From: Zhengitettix transpicula
Lineage: Eukaryota; Arthropoda; Insecta; Orthoptera; Tetrigidae
Assembly (NCBI GenBank): GCA_037074705.1
Contig: CM073591.1
Span: 84,238,032 to 84,302,031, forward strand
Direction of reading: 5' to 3'
DNA: 64,000 nucleotides
This document shows, in pieces, positions 49,020-63,519 of this stretch (within the stretch, counting starts at the first letter, position 1; each line of letters opens with the position of its first letter). The notes beneath the pieces were generated by a model, which made no database searches, had not been told where the DNA came from, and was given only the letters and a program-made list of their open reading frames with translations. A program made the translations under genes and the position numbers.

Positions 49020-49580
49020 GTTGCCGAGCAGCACAGTCTTCGAGGGCTATTCTCTCGCAGGCAGAACCTTGTAGGAGTGATACGAAGGGGCTACCTTTGG
49101 GGATGCCTTTTCTTCTCCGTTTTTGAGCTAAGGTTCCCACAAGCCGAGGCACCTCGGCCTGTTCTGAGAGGTGTATGTTCTGGGGTCACAGACCTTGGGC
49201 ATACGGTAAGAGTTGTCCGCTATTCCCATTGGAATAGTCGGCCTGCTGCCTCCTAAACTGGTCGAGGCACGGAGAAGGGAATGCTGCGTCCCCACAGCAA
49301 ACTCCTCTCCTGCTATCGGAAGGGCGTGGGACAAGTACCCAATGCCCGGCCTATCTGATGCAGGTTTTTCTAGGGTTTGTCCTGCATTTCTTTAGGCGAA
49401 TGCCGGGTAGGATCGTTAAAATATTTCCCGGGGGCCCTAGTTAACCCTTGGCTACCTTCCTCTACCCTTCTACATCCCCCCTTTCAAATCCCTTCATATG
49501 CTATTAAAGGGGAGTTGCCACCACGTGGATTACCTTCATGTAGCCTGCTACCTAAAATAAAAAAAATAAAAAATAAATCA
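49020..49580 (+). mobile_element. R540 repeat copy i (near full length, with A-rich tail)
   Basis: Best copy for orientation. It starts at CGAGGGCTATTCTCTCGCAG (49040), passes CTACCTTTGGGGATGCC, GGTCACAGACCTTGGGCATA, CGTGGGACAAGTACC and CCCGGGGGCCCTAGTTAACC, and ends at ATGTAGCCTGCTACC. The A-rich tail TAAAATAAAAAAAATAAAAA follows to about 49578. The tail shows that this sense strand was probably reverse transcribed. It is about 90% identical by eye to copy g. Confidence 0.9.
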
Positions 49581-50287
49581 TTGACTTTCGGTCTTTCTAA
49601 TTGCCATAAAACTTACTGAGACCGGGATGCCAACAATATGAAGTTTTAGTAAGTAAATGAGCTATTCAACTTGTACTTTATGAACTATTAACGCAGGCTC
49701 GTATGAAGCTAAACACAATATCTAAAGAACTTGATACATACTTTAGTAATTCATACAACACCATTATTATGAAAGTAAATTGCAAATGACAACTTCGTAT
49801 TTCTTTAATCAGTCATAAGAGACGAGTTACTTGTACATTTTTTTAACAGTATTCTTATCTCTCCGTTAAATTTGTGTTATAAAAAATGAAGATTCTACCC
49901 ACAAAACGTACAGAGAACAAGACGAGATTTTTAAAAAATTTGAACAAAATGGATTGTATAGTATTAACAACCATTAATCATTTAAGTACAGGTGTTTTCA
50001 TTTCGTGTTCCTGTTATTAGAATAACTTCAATTATTTATCTAATTATTGAATCCTCTCCTGAGGAAATAGGACAAATAAAAAATACCAATATAAATATTT
50101 AAATTCATTTATGAGAACAATATAAAAAATATTTATATTAGATATATAAAACTCACTAGTAAAAGGAGAAATTGAAATTTCAGATAGAATGAAAAAGTTT
50201 GTAAGATAAACTAAACTTCACGATTAGCATTGAACTTCACAGATGCCGTTACACTTTCATGTGACTCTAGAATAATTCGGGTGCCCA
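49581..50287. other. Unassigned AT-rich stretch
   Basis: Nothing recognised. Confidence 0.4.
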
Positions 50288-51090
50288 CAGTGGGATCTGG
50301 ACGTTTGACCGACACACACTTGCCCGAAGCTTGTTTTCCCGACAATTTTCCGACTGACGTTTTCCCGACAGGATATTTTTCATTTTGGTCATTTACCTGA
50401 AAGGTGTGTTTTCAAAAATAAAGCGTAATGGTAATATTGTAGAACACCTAATAGGTTAGTTTCATATCGCCCGAGATTATTCGTCGAATCCGGTGTTATG
50501 GTAGTCACGAATCTCAGTCTATATCAAAGTATTATTATCAACTCATTCCATTCTCACACCTAGTATTTAAACTTTAGGTTAACTTAACTAAAGTCAGCGA
50601 CTAACATAACAACGGATTCTCAGTCGTTATGACAGTATTTTTATCACCCCCTTCAAGCCCTACCCCTAGAGCTGTCCTTATTCTGTCAGGGAACGAAAAC
50701 ATTGAGAGTGACATTATGATTCTGAACGACCTTGTAAACTATTTATTCGTTGCCAAAATAGGCCGTTATCGCATTTTTTGAAAATGCCGTCCCTTTCCAC
50801 GCCCGTCTATAGGTGCTAGAGTTGTCATAAATCCATGTGGGTTGTTTCTGGATATTAAGTGAAACGTCTATCAAGTTTAGTTGAAATTGTTCTACGCATT
50901 AATGAGTAACTTAATTTACAACAATTATCGTGTATAATAAGATAACTAACCTGTTAAGTGTTATTTCGCAAAACCGCAACTTTCGGGAAAACTACACATC
51001 GGGAAAATGACCGTTCGGGCAAACGTCAATCGGGATATTCTTGTCGGACAATCGTGCCAAAGCAATAATATGTGTCGGGCACATGACCGG
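50288..51090. mobile_element. Foldback element with iterated CCCGA ends enclosing an array-type unit
   Basis: The left end (50300-50385) repeats short words such as TGCCCGAAG, TTTTCCCGACA and TTTTCCGAC. The right end (50985-51080) has the reverse complement words TCGGGAAAA, TTCGGGCAAACG, TCGGGATA and GTCGGACAA. Spacing is about 17-20 bp. Multimeric inverted ends like these mark foldback-type DNA elements. The interior (about 50580-50850) holds one diverged unit of the 38-42 kb repeat: CAGCGAC, CACCCCCTTCAAGCCCTACC, AACTATTTATTCGTTGCCAA, AATAGGCCGTTATCGCATTT and TTTGAAAATGCC. No transposase. Confidence 0.65.
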
Positions 51091-52207
51091 ATCCTCATCA
51101 TCAGAGTAATATGACCTTGTAGCAGAAAAGTCTTACAAGGTTTTATTTACTGGTTCATTTTATTTAACATTTTACTGCCCTCATAATGGTGATGAAAATA
51201 TTTATTTGCAATAAGTACTAAGCGATTTCTAATTCCGTGTTCATGATATTTGCCGTTTGTTAGGAATAGAATAATATTACGCATCACATATTTTTTAATT
51301 TAAAAAATGGAGGCGGACGGAAACATTAATATTCCTAGGTGTATGAAGACAGATTTCCAACGTTCTCTAGTCATTGGCGCATAACATTCTTATAATTTTT
51401 TTGTAGTTTGAACATATCAGAGCTGCGAGTGCATTGTACCCGAATAGTTATTCTGTACCACATATATTCTTAGATTAATATGTTAACAATTTCATGTTTT
51501 AAAAATGCAAACATTATTCAAGGTGTTACGTTTTTGTATTTAATAAATTTGAAATTCAGCAGTTCCAGAAAGATGAGACAACTGGATTAAAAAAGCAAAC
51601 ACGATTGGGCTTGTAAGCTAAAAATGAATAAATCTACCTGATTGGTAATCCCAGGTATGTCCTTGTAAGTTTAAATTTTCTAGCTTAAGTTATTTATGAA
51701 CTTAAGAATTATTTAAGATTTTTTTTTTCACAATCAGATTTGATAAAGTTAATAAATTGATAAATTCACATGTAAAATCCATTCTGCATTGAAGTTCAGA
51801 AGTTAGGCATTGAAGAATGTCATCTAGTTATTTGTATGTGAGCTTTGCTTAGATTATACATATATAAAATGGGTGGATAAGTGTTGTACCTGCTCTGGAC
51901 TTGACCCAGATGGTAGATGAGCAACCTATGAAGCGGAAGAACCGGTTTTGATTTTACAGAGTTCCTCACTCCAAAAAAACCGAGAACAGCCAATTGAGGC
52001 TCGCTGCAACTCCACAACTCTGCTTTGGTGGTTGAATACCACAATCCAATAGTGGAAAAAAGTCGTATCTTGATACTACACAATTTTTACTATGTTGAGG
52101 ACTAATTTATAGAATATCATGTGGAGGGCGTAATAAGTTTTTGTACTTTCATGAACTGCCTCATGTTTATTTTTATCTATCATTTAATTATTAATATATA
52201 ACACACG
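51091..52207. other. Unassigned stretch
   Basis: An 87-codon minus-strand frame (51820-52083) has a less AT-rich core but no recognised domain. It could be an exon or element remnant; no splice support. Confidence 0.35.

Positions 52208-52235
<28 letters not shown>
52208..52235. repeat. (TA)n microsatellite
   Basis: About 14 TA units directly abutting the small MITE. Confidence 0.95.
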
Positions 52236-52238
<3 letters not shown>

Positions 52239-52394
52239 AAAGTTTCCGTCGGATACGCAATGTCTCGGCTGGGGACAGGAGGCAAAGAAAAATTGATAAG
52301 GGATGTGGTTGGGGATCACTGAGGAAAACCGTTGAGGGACGTGACCAGATTCAACTGTGCTGTAAATAAAATTCGGGACTCTGGATACTTTACA
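52236..52394. mobile_element. Candidate 159 bp MITE
   Basis: Begins TGTAAAGTTTCC and ends GGATACTTTACA, a 12 bp terminal inverted repeat with one mismatch. No coding capacity. The interior is less AT-rich than the flanks. No clear target-site duplication, because the left flank is a TA run. Confidence 0.55.
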
Positions 52395-52539
52395 ATTTAT
52401 CATTTTCATCAACCCGTTGAGTACAATTTAACCTTGCCAAAGGCAATTCTGTTACCAAAAAAAAATAAGGAACGGCTCGCTTCAGCACTCCTACATAACA
52501 AATTCTTAAATTACTACGTTACGTCAGTCTCTCTGCATT

Positions 52540-52960
52540 CACTGTCTCATGGTGGGATGACGCGTTGCTAACTGTCGTGGGTCGCCAACACGGGCGCAGC
52601 GACGTCTTCTGGCCTCCTTGGCTGTAGCTCGCATGACCGGGGATGGTCGTAGGCGGGCTGTAGGGTCCTGGCAGCTTCTCCTTGGGTTGTCCGACCAGGC
52701 CGGGATCAGATCGGCAGCGGCGAGGTACTGTGGAGGTTTTCCTCGGGCAGTCCTAACACTAACGTTCACTTCAAGGTGTCTCGCTATAATACTATACTTC
52801 TTGAGGTCACTCGCCAGCTCGCCTCGGTGCCCCAGGTCATTGGTCACCCAATCGGGTGATTCGGCCACGTGGGTCCGAATCGGGCACAACCTACGGGTCC
52901 TATTACCCCAGTATTACAATAGACGCAGTCGCGCACCGCACCACGCACACCAGTCAACAG
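52540..52960. other. GC-rich island
   Basis: About 420 bp, much richer in G+C than anything else here, open on both strands (117 codons plus, 116 minus). The minus frame is arginine-rich (ARRRRCARV) and starts at GTG. A CACCCAATCGGGTG palindrome lies at about 52846-52859. It is either part of a retroelement, given the LTR-like region beside it, or a GC-rich exon/promoter. No domain recognised. Confidence 0.4.
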
Positions 52961-53329
52961 TAAACAAATAAATACCTAAGAAACAGTAGAACGCATGAAA
53001 AAAATAATTTAAAACAGATTAATTTGCGCAGCGCAATAGTGACTGACTAGACTGTTCTGTCACTATATATATTGGAATGAGGAAAATTTTGAATGCCTCA
53101 AACACCGTATGAAAAGTTAAATTAAATTTTCGAGGACTTGGAGCGTCTTGGAAAGCACGAAATCTGGGGGTTGCAGGGGTGTGAGTGACAGCGGCTGACA
53201 TTTTTTTGAGAAGGTTCAGGTCTGTAAATTTATAACGGTCACTTTCACACATCTGTTGGCAGACCAGAGGAGTAGACAGTAGCTGATGAGTGCCCGTCAA
53301 GAACGGCTGAAATTTATTGTAATGCATTG

Positions 53330-54515
53330 AGGGAATGCATTGTTTTGGAACAACGCACATGTGGGGGTGAGGATGCAAGTGCAAAGTAATTACGGGTCCT
53401 GTCTCGATGTGACAAGACAGAGTGGCAAGATATTTGTTTCGGATTAATGGTCTTGGCCGGCACAGGAAGTGGCAATGTGTACTTAGGATTTGTAAAGCAG
53501 GGCAAGGGACACGCGCGGGTGGCCGGTCGCAAGATGTATCGGTTTAGGAAAGGCCATGTGTCTGGTTAATAGGCTTGACCATCGGCTTGTTGAGTTGGGA
53601 TCAAAGCGGTCAGAAGAATTTCGGAACAGCGCACATGTAGGGGTGAGGATGCAAGTGCAAAGTAATTACGGGTCCTGTCTCGATGTGACGAGACAGAGCG
53701 GCTAGATATTTTATTAGCTGGGGAGCAGCAGCTGCAGAATGTAAATCATGGAGTAATGGAGAAACTGTCAATGCAATTGCGACGTAGTTTTGGGAACAAA
53801 GAAGGGACGGTCATATATAACTGGAGTGAGTTGAGGAGTTGGAGTTAGTCGGAGTGGAGTGTCAGAGCGGAGGAGGAGCTGTGAGCACCCAGTATGGAGA
53901 AAGAATGCAGCCTGCGAGAGAAATAGAAAATTTATGTCAACGATAAACATTTTTGTATGCAGAAGTTCAATCTGTAGTAATATCAAAATTTGACCACTGT
54001 CTTCGATTGTAGAATATCAGGACACAGCATCCAGCGTCGAGTAGTTTCCCCACGAGCAAGTGGGATGTCCTTCACCGAGTATGGAGAATCAGCTATCGTC
54101 GAACCAATAATATCTGTTAGAGTCAGTGTTGAAACATCCTGTCTATAAAGTGTGTGTGTGTAATGAACGAGCCAAATGTTCCTGAGTAATCGTGAGTTGA
54201 AATTTATGGTATTAATATGTGTAAATGGAATTAAAAGATACAGTCAGATATCGTTCTCTTCTTTTTGTTAATAAAATAAACTCTTTTAAATTTAGAATCA
54301 ATCTGTAGAATAAGTTCGTTCATAAGTTTCGTCGATGTCTAGACGATTAAATATTTCTGTTTAATTTAAAGATAAATGTTGGGTTCTTTGATTATTTAAG
54401 TGTTCTGTCCGTTATCAAACCCAGTAAAGACCCATGAGAGAAAGAGATCTTTTTATAATTAAATTGTATAATGTTTCAAGAATTGATAAATAAAGTTTGT
54501 TTGTTTTAAAGTCTA
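53330..54515 (+). mobile_element. LTR-like region with U3-type duplication, copy 3
   Basis: An 88 bp direct repeat (53347-53434 and 53623-53710, about 93% identical, offset 276 bp) precedes CATATATAACTGG (53812), a good TATA box. G/A-rich sequence follows, then the module shared with 0.7 and 32.9 kb: GGTTCTTTGATTATTTAAG, CCCAGTAAAGACCCATGAGA, AATAAAGTTTGTTTGTTTTAAAG (54487-54509). Enhancer-like repeats, TATA and poly(A) signal in that order resemble the U3-R-U5 plan of an LTR. No gag-pol is attached, and both boundaries are estimated. Confidence 0.45.
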
Positions 54516-56917
<2,402 letters not shown>

Positions 56918-57151
56918 ATGAGCACCGTGTCGGGTAATGTTATTCCGCGCCAAAATGGACTACGAAAACTAATGAAGGACTCGCGCCTGCCCGTTGGAAC
57001 CCGGATGGCATGTGTTTACCGACTTAAAATGATCTATCTGAAACAAATTTGTGCAAATTACCCATTGTTTTGTAAGAAATCAGGTACTTGTTCTATACGT
57101 TATGTCGTCGGTTTTCAATGTATCTTTTCGTGTCTTTTTTATTTTATATGA
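56918..57151 (+). other. Unrecognised 77-codon ATG frame
   Basis: Begins at an ATG, and its first ~110 bp are less AT-rich than the surroundings (MSTVSGNVIPRQNGLRKLMK...). Four cysteines follow in the second half, and the C-terminus is hydrophobic (CIFSCLFYFI). No domain recognised; could be an exon or chance. Confidence 0.2.
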
Positions 57152-57610
57152 TTTTTAAGTGGAAATTTGTACTTTGCTATTAAGGGTAAATTTCAGTTTT
57201 TGTTCCAATTTCAAGAAAACAAAACTAGAACGTATTTAAACCAGGAATTGGTAAAAATATCTGTACTGTACATATTTTTATTTCAAATTGCCATTTTTTT
57301 ACGCATTCCGCATTCAGCTCCCTGTATTCTTTTATGTTTTATGTGTGTATATATTATTTTAATAATATTCAATTAGGCACATAGACCATTGACAGATAAT
57401 TTACACAACGAATTGTTTATTCGTCGTCTACTGTAACCATAATGTGGAGGTTTTGCACCAACTTCACAGCTTTCTCCTGCAACGTGCACTGCTTTAATCG
57501 ACAATACAGTCCTTTAAAAATGTAGGGATGCTTTCCGATTATTACGGACACTTTTCGAGAAAACGATAACTAAGATGAAGTGGAGAGAATAAATATTTAC
57601 TTTAAATGTA

Positions 57611-57664
57611 CAATAAACAGTTCTCGGGTATTATATCCGTGTGAGAACCGAGAACTGTTTATTG
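57611..57664. repeat. Perfect 17 bp inverted repeat (hairpin)
   Basis: CAATAAACAGTTCTCGG and CCGAGAACTGTTTATTG are separated by 20 bp with no mismatch. Too short for a standard microRNA precursor; more likely a tiny foldback or DNA hairpin. Confidence 0.8.
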
Positions 57665-59499
57665 AACAATTACACCGGGAAAGACTTCAATCTTTGATTA
57701 CTTTACATGTTTATCACTGACAATTTAATCTAAAATATTGGTTATATTTTTGTAAATAGTAACGATTTGTAAATTTTAAAAATATCTATTGTATTAATAA
57801 ATTCACAATGACTCACTTCGAGCCAACGTAAGTATTAATATTCTGGTAGAAAAAATGATTATACTTATTTATATATTTATATTATATTATATTTATGTAT
57901 TTTGGACTAACATTTATTTTTTAGTTATAACTGCCAATAGTTGTAAAAACTCGCTACGTCAGATTCATCTTTTCATCTGTGTACGTAAAATATGACAGCA
58001 TATAAGTAAACAAATAATAGATATTATAATGTACAGGAAAATATATATCGCAAAAATAGTTCTGAGAAGATTAATCTGGGAAATTCGCAAAGTAATTTCC
58101 TTTAAGGAACAAATGTGTATCCTGTAAATAAGACATACGTACTAAATACAATTTATATTAATGTGAAGATTATACGAACACAACAATGTTCAGCAGCGGG
58201 AAGGAAGAATCATCGTATATAGATCTGATGTCCAACTTTTCACGCAGACACATAAGTAAAATACTGTGTAATTAATTACGGTCGTCGTTCTTTTGCGGGG
58301 AAACCTTCAACACCAAATCTTACGATAATTCATGTCGTACATGTTAGAGAAGAGACAGACAAAAGCGCTTTTAATTTCTTTGCATTCCAGTTTCATGAAT
58401 AACATTTTATGCTTTCGCAGATACGCGAATATTTCAGTCATCTGAAGGCTTTCATCTATGATAAAATCATACAAAGTTCTGGTGATAGATTTCACAGAAT
58501 AAATTCCTTATGAGCTGGAATAACATCTCAAAATAACATCAGAAATTCTATGTGTTCCTCAATAGCTTTCGACAACCTAGCTAGAAGAAGAATAGGAGGT
58601 TAGTTGAGGATATTATTTGTGAACACTTATGTTTATCGTTTTAAGTATCTTTAAATGTATCCGATTTTCCTGTTGACTGCTTCAGTTACGTTGGAGTATT
58701 AAAGATTCCAGAATATGTAAGCAATTTAATTATCTTTCACTGGCTGAAGGAGTACAAATGTAACCGCTGGCTTAACAATTCCTAGAAGTTTGGAGAGCGC
58801 CGTTCTCTAGTAGCGTGTTAATAAAATAAGTTAAATTTTTAACAGTTATTTTTTTGGTAAAAATACTTTATTTTCAATTATATGAGTGGTTTATTAATTT
58901 TTATTATTGCTGTTAACATTCCACATCGCTTTGAATTGTTTAATCAAATTTTCAATATATTGTGACGTATCAATAATAATTTTTTAATATATACGGCTGT
59001 AAATCAGAAACTTATTTTAAAATCCAGTGTCTGAACACTATAAGGCGGTAGGATAGGTTATCGTTCGAAGCTCCATTGCCGTCCGTCATGCATGTGTTTG
59101 TTCCATATTTCTATTGGTGCCAATTTGGTCCACAACAAATAATCGTAGGATAAAGACCATGAAGAACCACAGAGTTTTTTCAAAATTTTTACAAATAGTT
59201 TTGATGTAATCGAATGAGAGCTAAACATAGTTTCAGCAACCATCACTGTACTCTGCATTTGCAGAATGGTCTGTGAATATATTGTTTTTGACAGCTGAAG
59301 GTTTATTATGCTGCTTTCTTGCTCTCGAAAAACTAATAAATTTGTTATATTTTCCATGCCATTTTCAGTCGTTTATTTCTGTCACATATCTCTCAAAAAC
59401 TCACTTGGTATGATTGTTGAACTCATAACGGAGCCAATTTAAAATTATTTTAGAATATAAACGTCCAGAGTTTTAGTGGTTGTTGGAGAAGATTCCGTT
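57665..59499. other. Unassigned stretch
   Basis: ATGACTCACTTCGAGCCAAC directly followed by GTAAGTATT (57809-57837) looks like a tiny coding start with a consensus 5' splice site, but I cannot link it to another exon. Minus-strand frames at 58307-58495 (GTG) and 59058-59357 (ATG, 99 codons) read like plausible protein but match nothing I know. Confidence 0.3.
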
Positions 59500-60115
59500 A
59501 TTCGGCAGAAATAAAAGGGGTACTTTCGTCTGTAGCTCAGATTAACTGGTATCAAGGTACATTCTACCGAACGGGGCTCAAGCGTTCTTGGAAGCAGGGA
59601 AGCGTCCGGCTGTTTCTTTGATCCTACAGAAAGTAGAGTGGAAGGGAGAAGCTACACGTCGAGGATGGAACTTAAAATCGGAATAATTGTGTTTTTGCAT
59701 AGCGAGTGTGTAGAGGAGTTTGAACATTGAAAGAGGAATTGATATTTTGCATTGACAGAGAGAAAGTTATTATTTTATCTGTGAGGGAAGAGGACCGGTG
59801 TTTGAACATTGATAAAGAAGTGGTTTTGAGCAATGAAAGAAGCAGTTCCTTCGGAGCCTGAGAATGTGTGTGAGAAAAGGCAGCTACGACAGACTTCGAG
59901 CATCAGAACGAGACGGAGTCCTCACGACGTGCAATATCCGGAGAACCCCGCCTCCCGATTGAAGAACATACCACGAGGTAAATAGTAAGTACAGTACGGA
60001 GCGGGAGAGTAATATAACATCCCAATTTGACAAATCTGTGGATTTCATTGCCCAGTCCCCTATTACCTCCAGAATAGGAATTTTATTAAATATCTGGAGC
60101 GTGTTTCATAAATAA
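59500..60115 (+). other. Possible LTR-like or promoter block (weak)
   Basis: ATAAAAGGGG (59511-59520) is TATA-like, followed by G/A-rich less AT-rich sequence, a TGCCCAGTCCCC phrase and AATAAA (60111-60116). The plan resembles the other LTR-like blocks, but the shared ~20 bp module is not clearly present. It could equally be a host first exon. Confidence 0.2.
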
Positions 60116-63100
60116 ACTTTCCGTATTTATTCATTATTATTTATATTTTATTTTCTCAGTAGGCTAAATAAATAGTTAATAGTTTTTAATGAAACTGAAA
60201 AAAGTTAATTACTTTTTTACTTATGCTTCATTGGTTTTCAATAATATTCCTTAAACCATACTAGATATAATAATATTCCTGATATTTTCCAATTTTGGGA
60301 GATTATTTAATTTTGAGACAAAGCGAAGATAATCGTTTCATTCTAATTTGATCTGGCATTGAATGTAATGTTCAATTTTCACAGAAATACACTACCCACA
60401 AATTAGTGTACTATTTAGCTATGCATGTATAACATCAGAACATGTTTGTCAATGTTAATAGAATGAGATGTTGCGTTCGCAAACATATTATTTTTGACAA
60501 CAGTTCTTGTCATCGATGAAGTCATGACGACTGTATACTAAATTTTAAAATTGCTTTTGTTTCCTTGGCAGAATGATACCAACTTCCGTCGACGACGCAA
60601 CTACTAACATTATTATGCTGGTTTATTTCTATGAAAATGAGTTGAGTTACAGAGTTTTTATAAGTATTGTATTACACGAACCGACCCATCGTACAGATTA
60701 ACTTTACCTCTACACAGTTTCTTATATCGTAAAATAATGTTTGTAATAAGAAATTTTTTGCCATTAATAATCGGCATTGCGATTTTCCTGGTTGTAAAGA
60801 GAAATTTTATTAGAATATTTCGTTAAAATTGACTTTTACCTGCATAGTGTGTGTGTGTGGAGACGATCAAAACTAAAATAATTTCCTTTTAAGCCATTGA
60901 TTTTTCTTCCTATATTTCCAATTCAGCATACATCATCAAATGCTGCCCAGTTAACCGCGTTTCTCATAATAATGCAATTCGTACTTCCTACATTTACAAA
61001 TGAGTCATCCACTCACGTGCTTCAGTAATTCATGCAATGAATCTTCTCGTTTTTAAATTCCATATTCGTCGTATTTCACGCCGTTATATTTTTTCGACAG
61101 CTTCCTGCATTTTATTGCATGGCTAGGTAATAGTTAAAAAATAGTTTTCACAAAGCCAGATAGTTTATTGCAGCTCGATATGTGTTTATAATTTAAATCA
61201 CGAGAATCTGATGTGCTTGTGATCACTGGTTGATTTCGCGGGGTGTCGTTCGTCGGTGAATTTCGAGATTTTCTTATAAGTTCTGGTTTTCAGTTCGAGC
61301 ATGTGATTCTACTGAAATATTTTTAACTGAGTCTGCTTTCTGCTAGCTGTCTTTCGTTCTATCGATTTCAGCCGTTGCTTCACATAACTCACGGTTAAGT
61401 TAACTGGAATTCCGGGCATCTCAAAGTTTCGCTCATGAAGATTATTCTTGGACATATCTTATCCCCACTGCTATCAACAGTAACGTGGAATATTTCATAT
61501 TAAGAAATATCATATTTTTTTGATGCGTTAACATATTTCTTTTATATAACTAAAGTAGCTGCAATTGCAACCACGAACTTGAAACAGTTTGTAAAGTGGT
61601 AAGTACAAAGTACTTACACCCCTAAATAAGAATGACATTTCCAAAGATACACGAAGCACAAAAACTTTCGAGTGGTGTGTCAACATTGAAAGTGTATTGA
61701 ACTATTTTCTTGCTTTTAAATAAACTGTTTATTGAGGCACGCTCATTAATATGTTCAAAAAGAGAAATTTTTTACTACCAGAAATACGTAGAATAAGTTT
61801 CGAATTACAAACGAAAAAAGTGTGTTTCACTAACACTTTTCATGTTAACGACGATACTGAGAGACACAGAAACTTTTTGAGAAACAATCACGAGTTGATC
61901 GTCTTTGGAAGCAGATAGGCTGCGTGAAGCTCAGGCATTGTTATGGGACAAAGCAGTTGGTGAGTTCGGGACCCAAGGGTTTGGCTTCAAAGTCAGAGGT
62001 CTCCTTTAACTCAGCAAACTTCCATTAGTTTGTCGCCGTGTCTCTACCGAAGCGAGCTAAGTTCGGTCCCGACTTCAAAGAGAGCAGCACGCACTACACA
62101 TGTTTCACAAATTAACATTTTAACAAGGTAGGTCTTCCACTTCGTGCCTTCGGGCTTTCACCACAAGAACAAAACCGCTGCGGTGTAATCCTCTATTTAA
62201 GAAAAATTGAATTAAGTTAACCTAGTAACGGATAATTTTCCACTAACATTGTAGGCATGTTGCGAGAAGTTTCTTACAGCACATCGGTTTAATATTAAAT
62301 TGAGTACAAATTGCTGTAAATAGTTGTGCTTATTAACATTCAGGGCTTACGAAACTATGGCAACCAGTTATTGTTTTCTATTAGTCAACATGTCTAATAC
62401 ATTAAAGACAATTAGTTCTTGATATTGAATTTAAGACATTACGAAAATAAACCTAAAAGTGTACATTTCCGTTATATATTTCTAGAATGAAATACTCTTA
62501 TAATACAACTTAAATTCATAGCTTCAGACTTATAAAGATAATATCAGTAGGCAAAATAAACCACCACCTGTTACTACAAGTTTAGTAATATTTACACATA
62601 ATGAGAATTACATGAATTCAAGAAAATAACTGATAATATGGATACACACCATATAATTATATAAAGCACCATTTTAAAAACAATTGATGACTTATAATGT
62701 TCTATTAAATATGTGCACTTGTCTTAATGAAAAGTTAGTTTTCTTGCCTGCATGCAACGCGAAACAAATTCTGTACAGTTTATTCGACTACAATGCGGTA
62801 TAATAGAAAATAGATCTTCTATCAAAAAGATTTGCCACAGAGCCTCTCAATTATAAAATAAATTTGCCTATAGTGTTATTATTTTAGAGATCTGCCTAGT
62901 AAATACTTGAAAAATTCTAAGTACACAAAATAATGTAGTCTATAACAAAACAGCTGTTGAAAAGTCACTAACTGGCCAACATACAAAGTGATAATACGGA
63001 AATTCACGAAAAACGGAGGCAAGTGAATATTTGAATTGAGAATCTGGACATATAATTGTATAAAAGTAAGATAGCTTGTAATTTGAGGGACTGTGTCCTG

Positions 63101-63519
63101 CCATAGCGAATCATAGTTGAAAACAGGAAGAGGAAAAAATGCTTGTTGTATTTTTTGAGAGAACCGGTTATTACTTAATATTTAAATTACGTAATTCACC
63201 ATTTATGTCGTAATTTCGATTTGTTTCAACGATGTTACCCGTTATAAAGGCGTCTTTGGTAACACGTTAACCAACTAACACACTAATATGTATAAATATT
63301 CCAATATTTCCTATTAAAAAGTTTCTGAGAATAAAATCTGTCAAATTTTCCTCTATTTTACTTTGTTTAGTTCAATAAAAATAAGAAATCTGTGTAATTT
63401 TATTACTATTTCATTTTTCATTATTATCACGCCTCTACTATTCACGAGTGACGTTAGATCATTTTGGACAGATTTCACAAAGTAATCTTCTTGTAATAAA
63501 TAAATCAGTAATCATTGTA
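60116..63519. other. Unassigned AT-rich stretch
   Basis: No frame above 60 codons. A less AT-rich patch at 61880-62190 has no recognisable product. GTAAGTAC...GTACTTAC at about 61600 is a trivial palindrome. Confidence 0.4.

Noticed and set aside
57611..57664. MicroRNA precursor
   Set aside because: The stem is only 17 bp and the outer flanks do not extend the pairing, so it is too short for a standard precursor.
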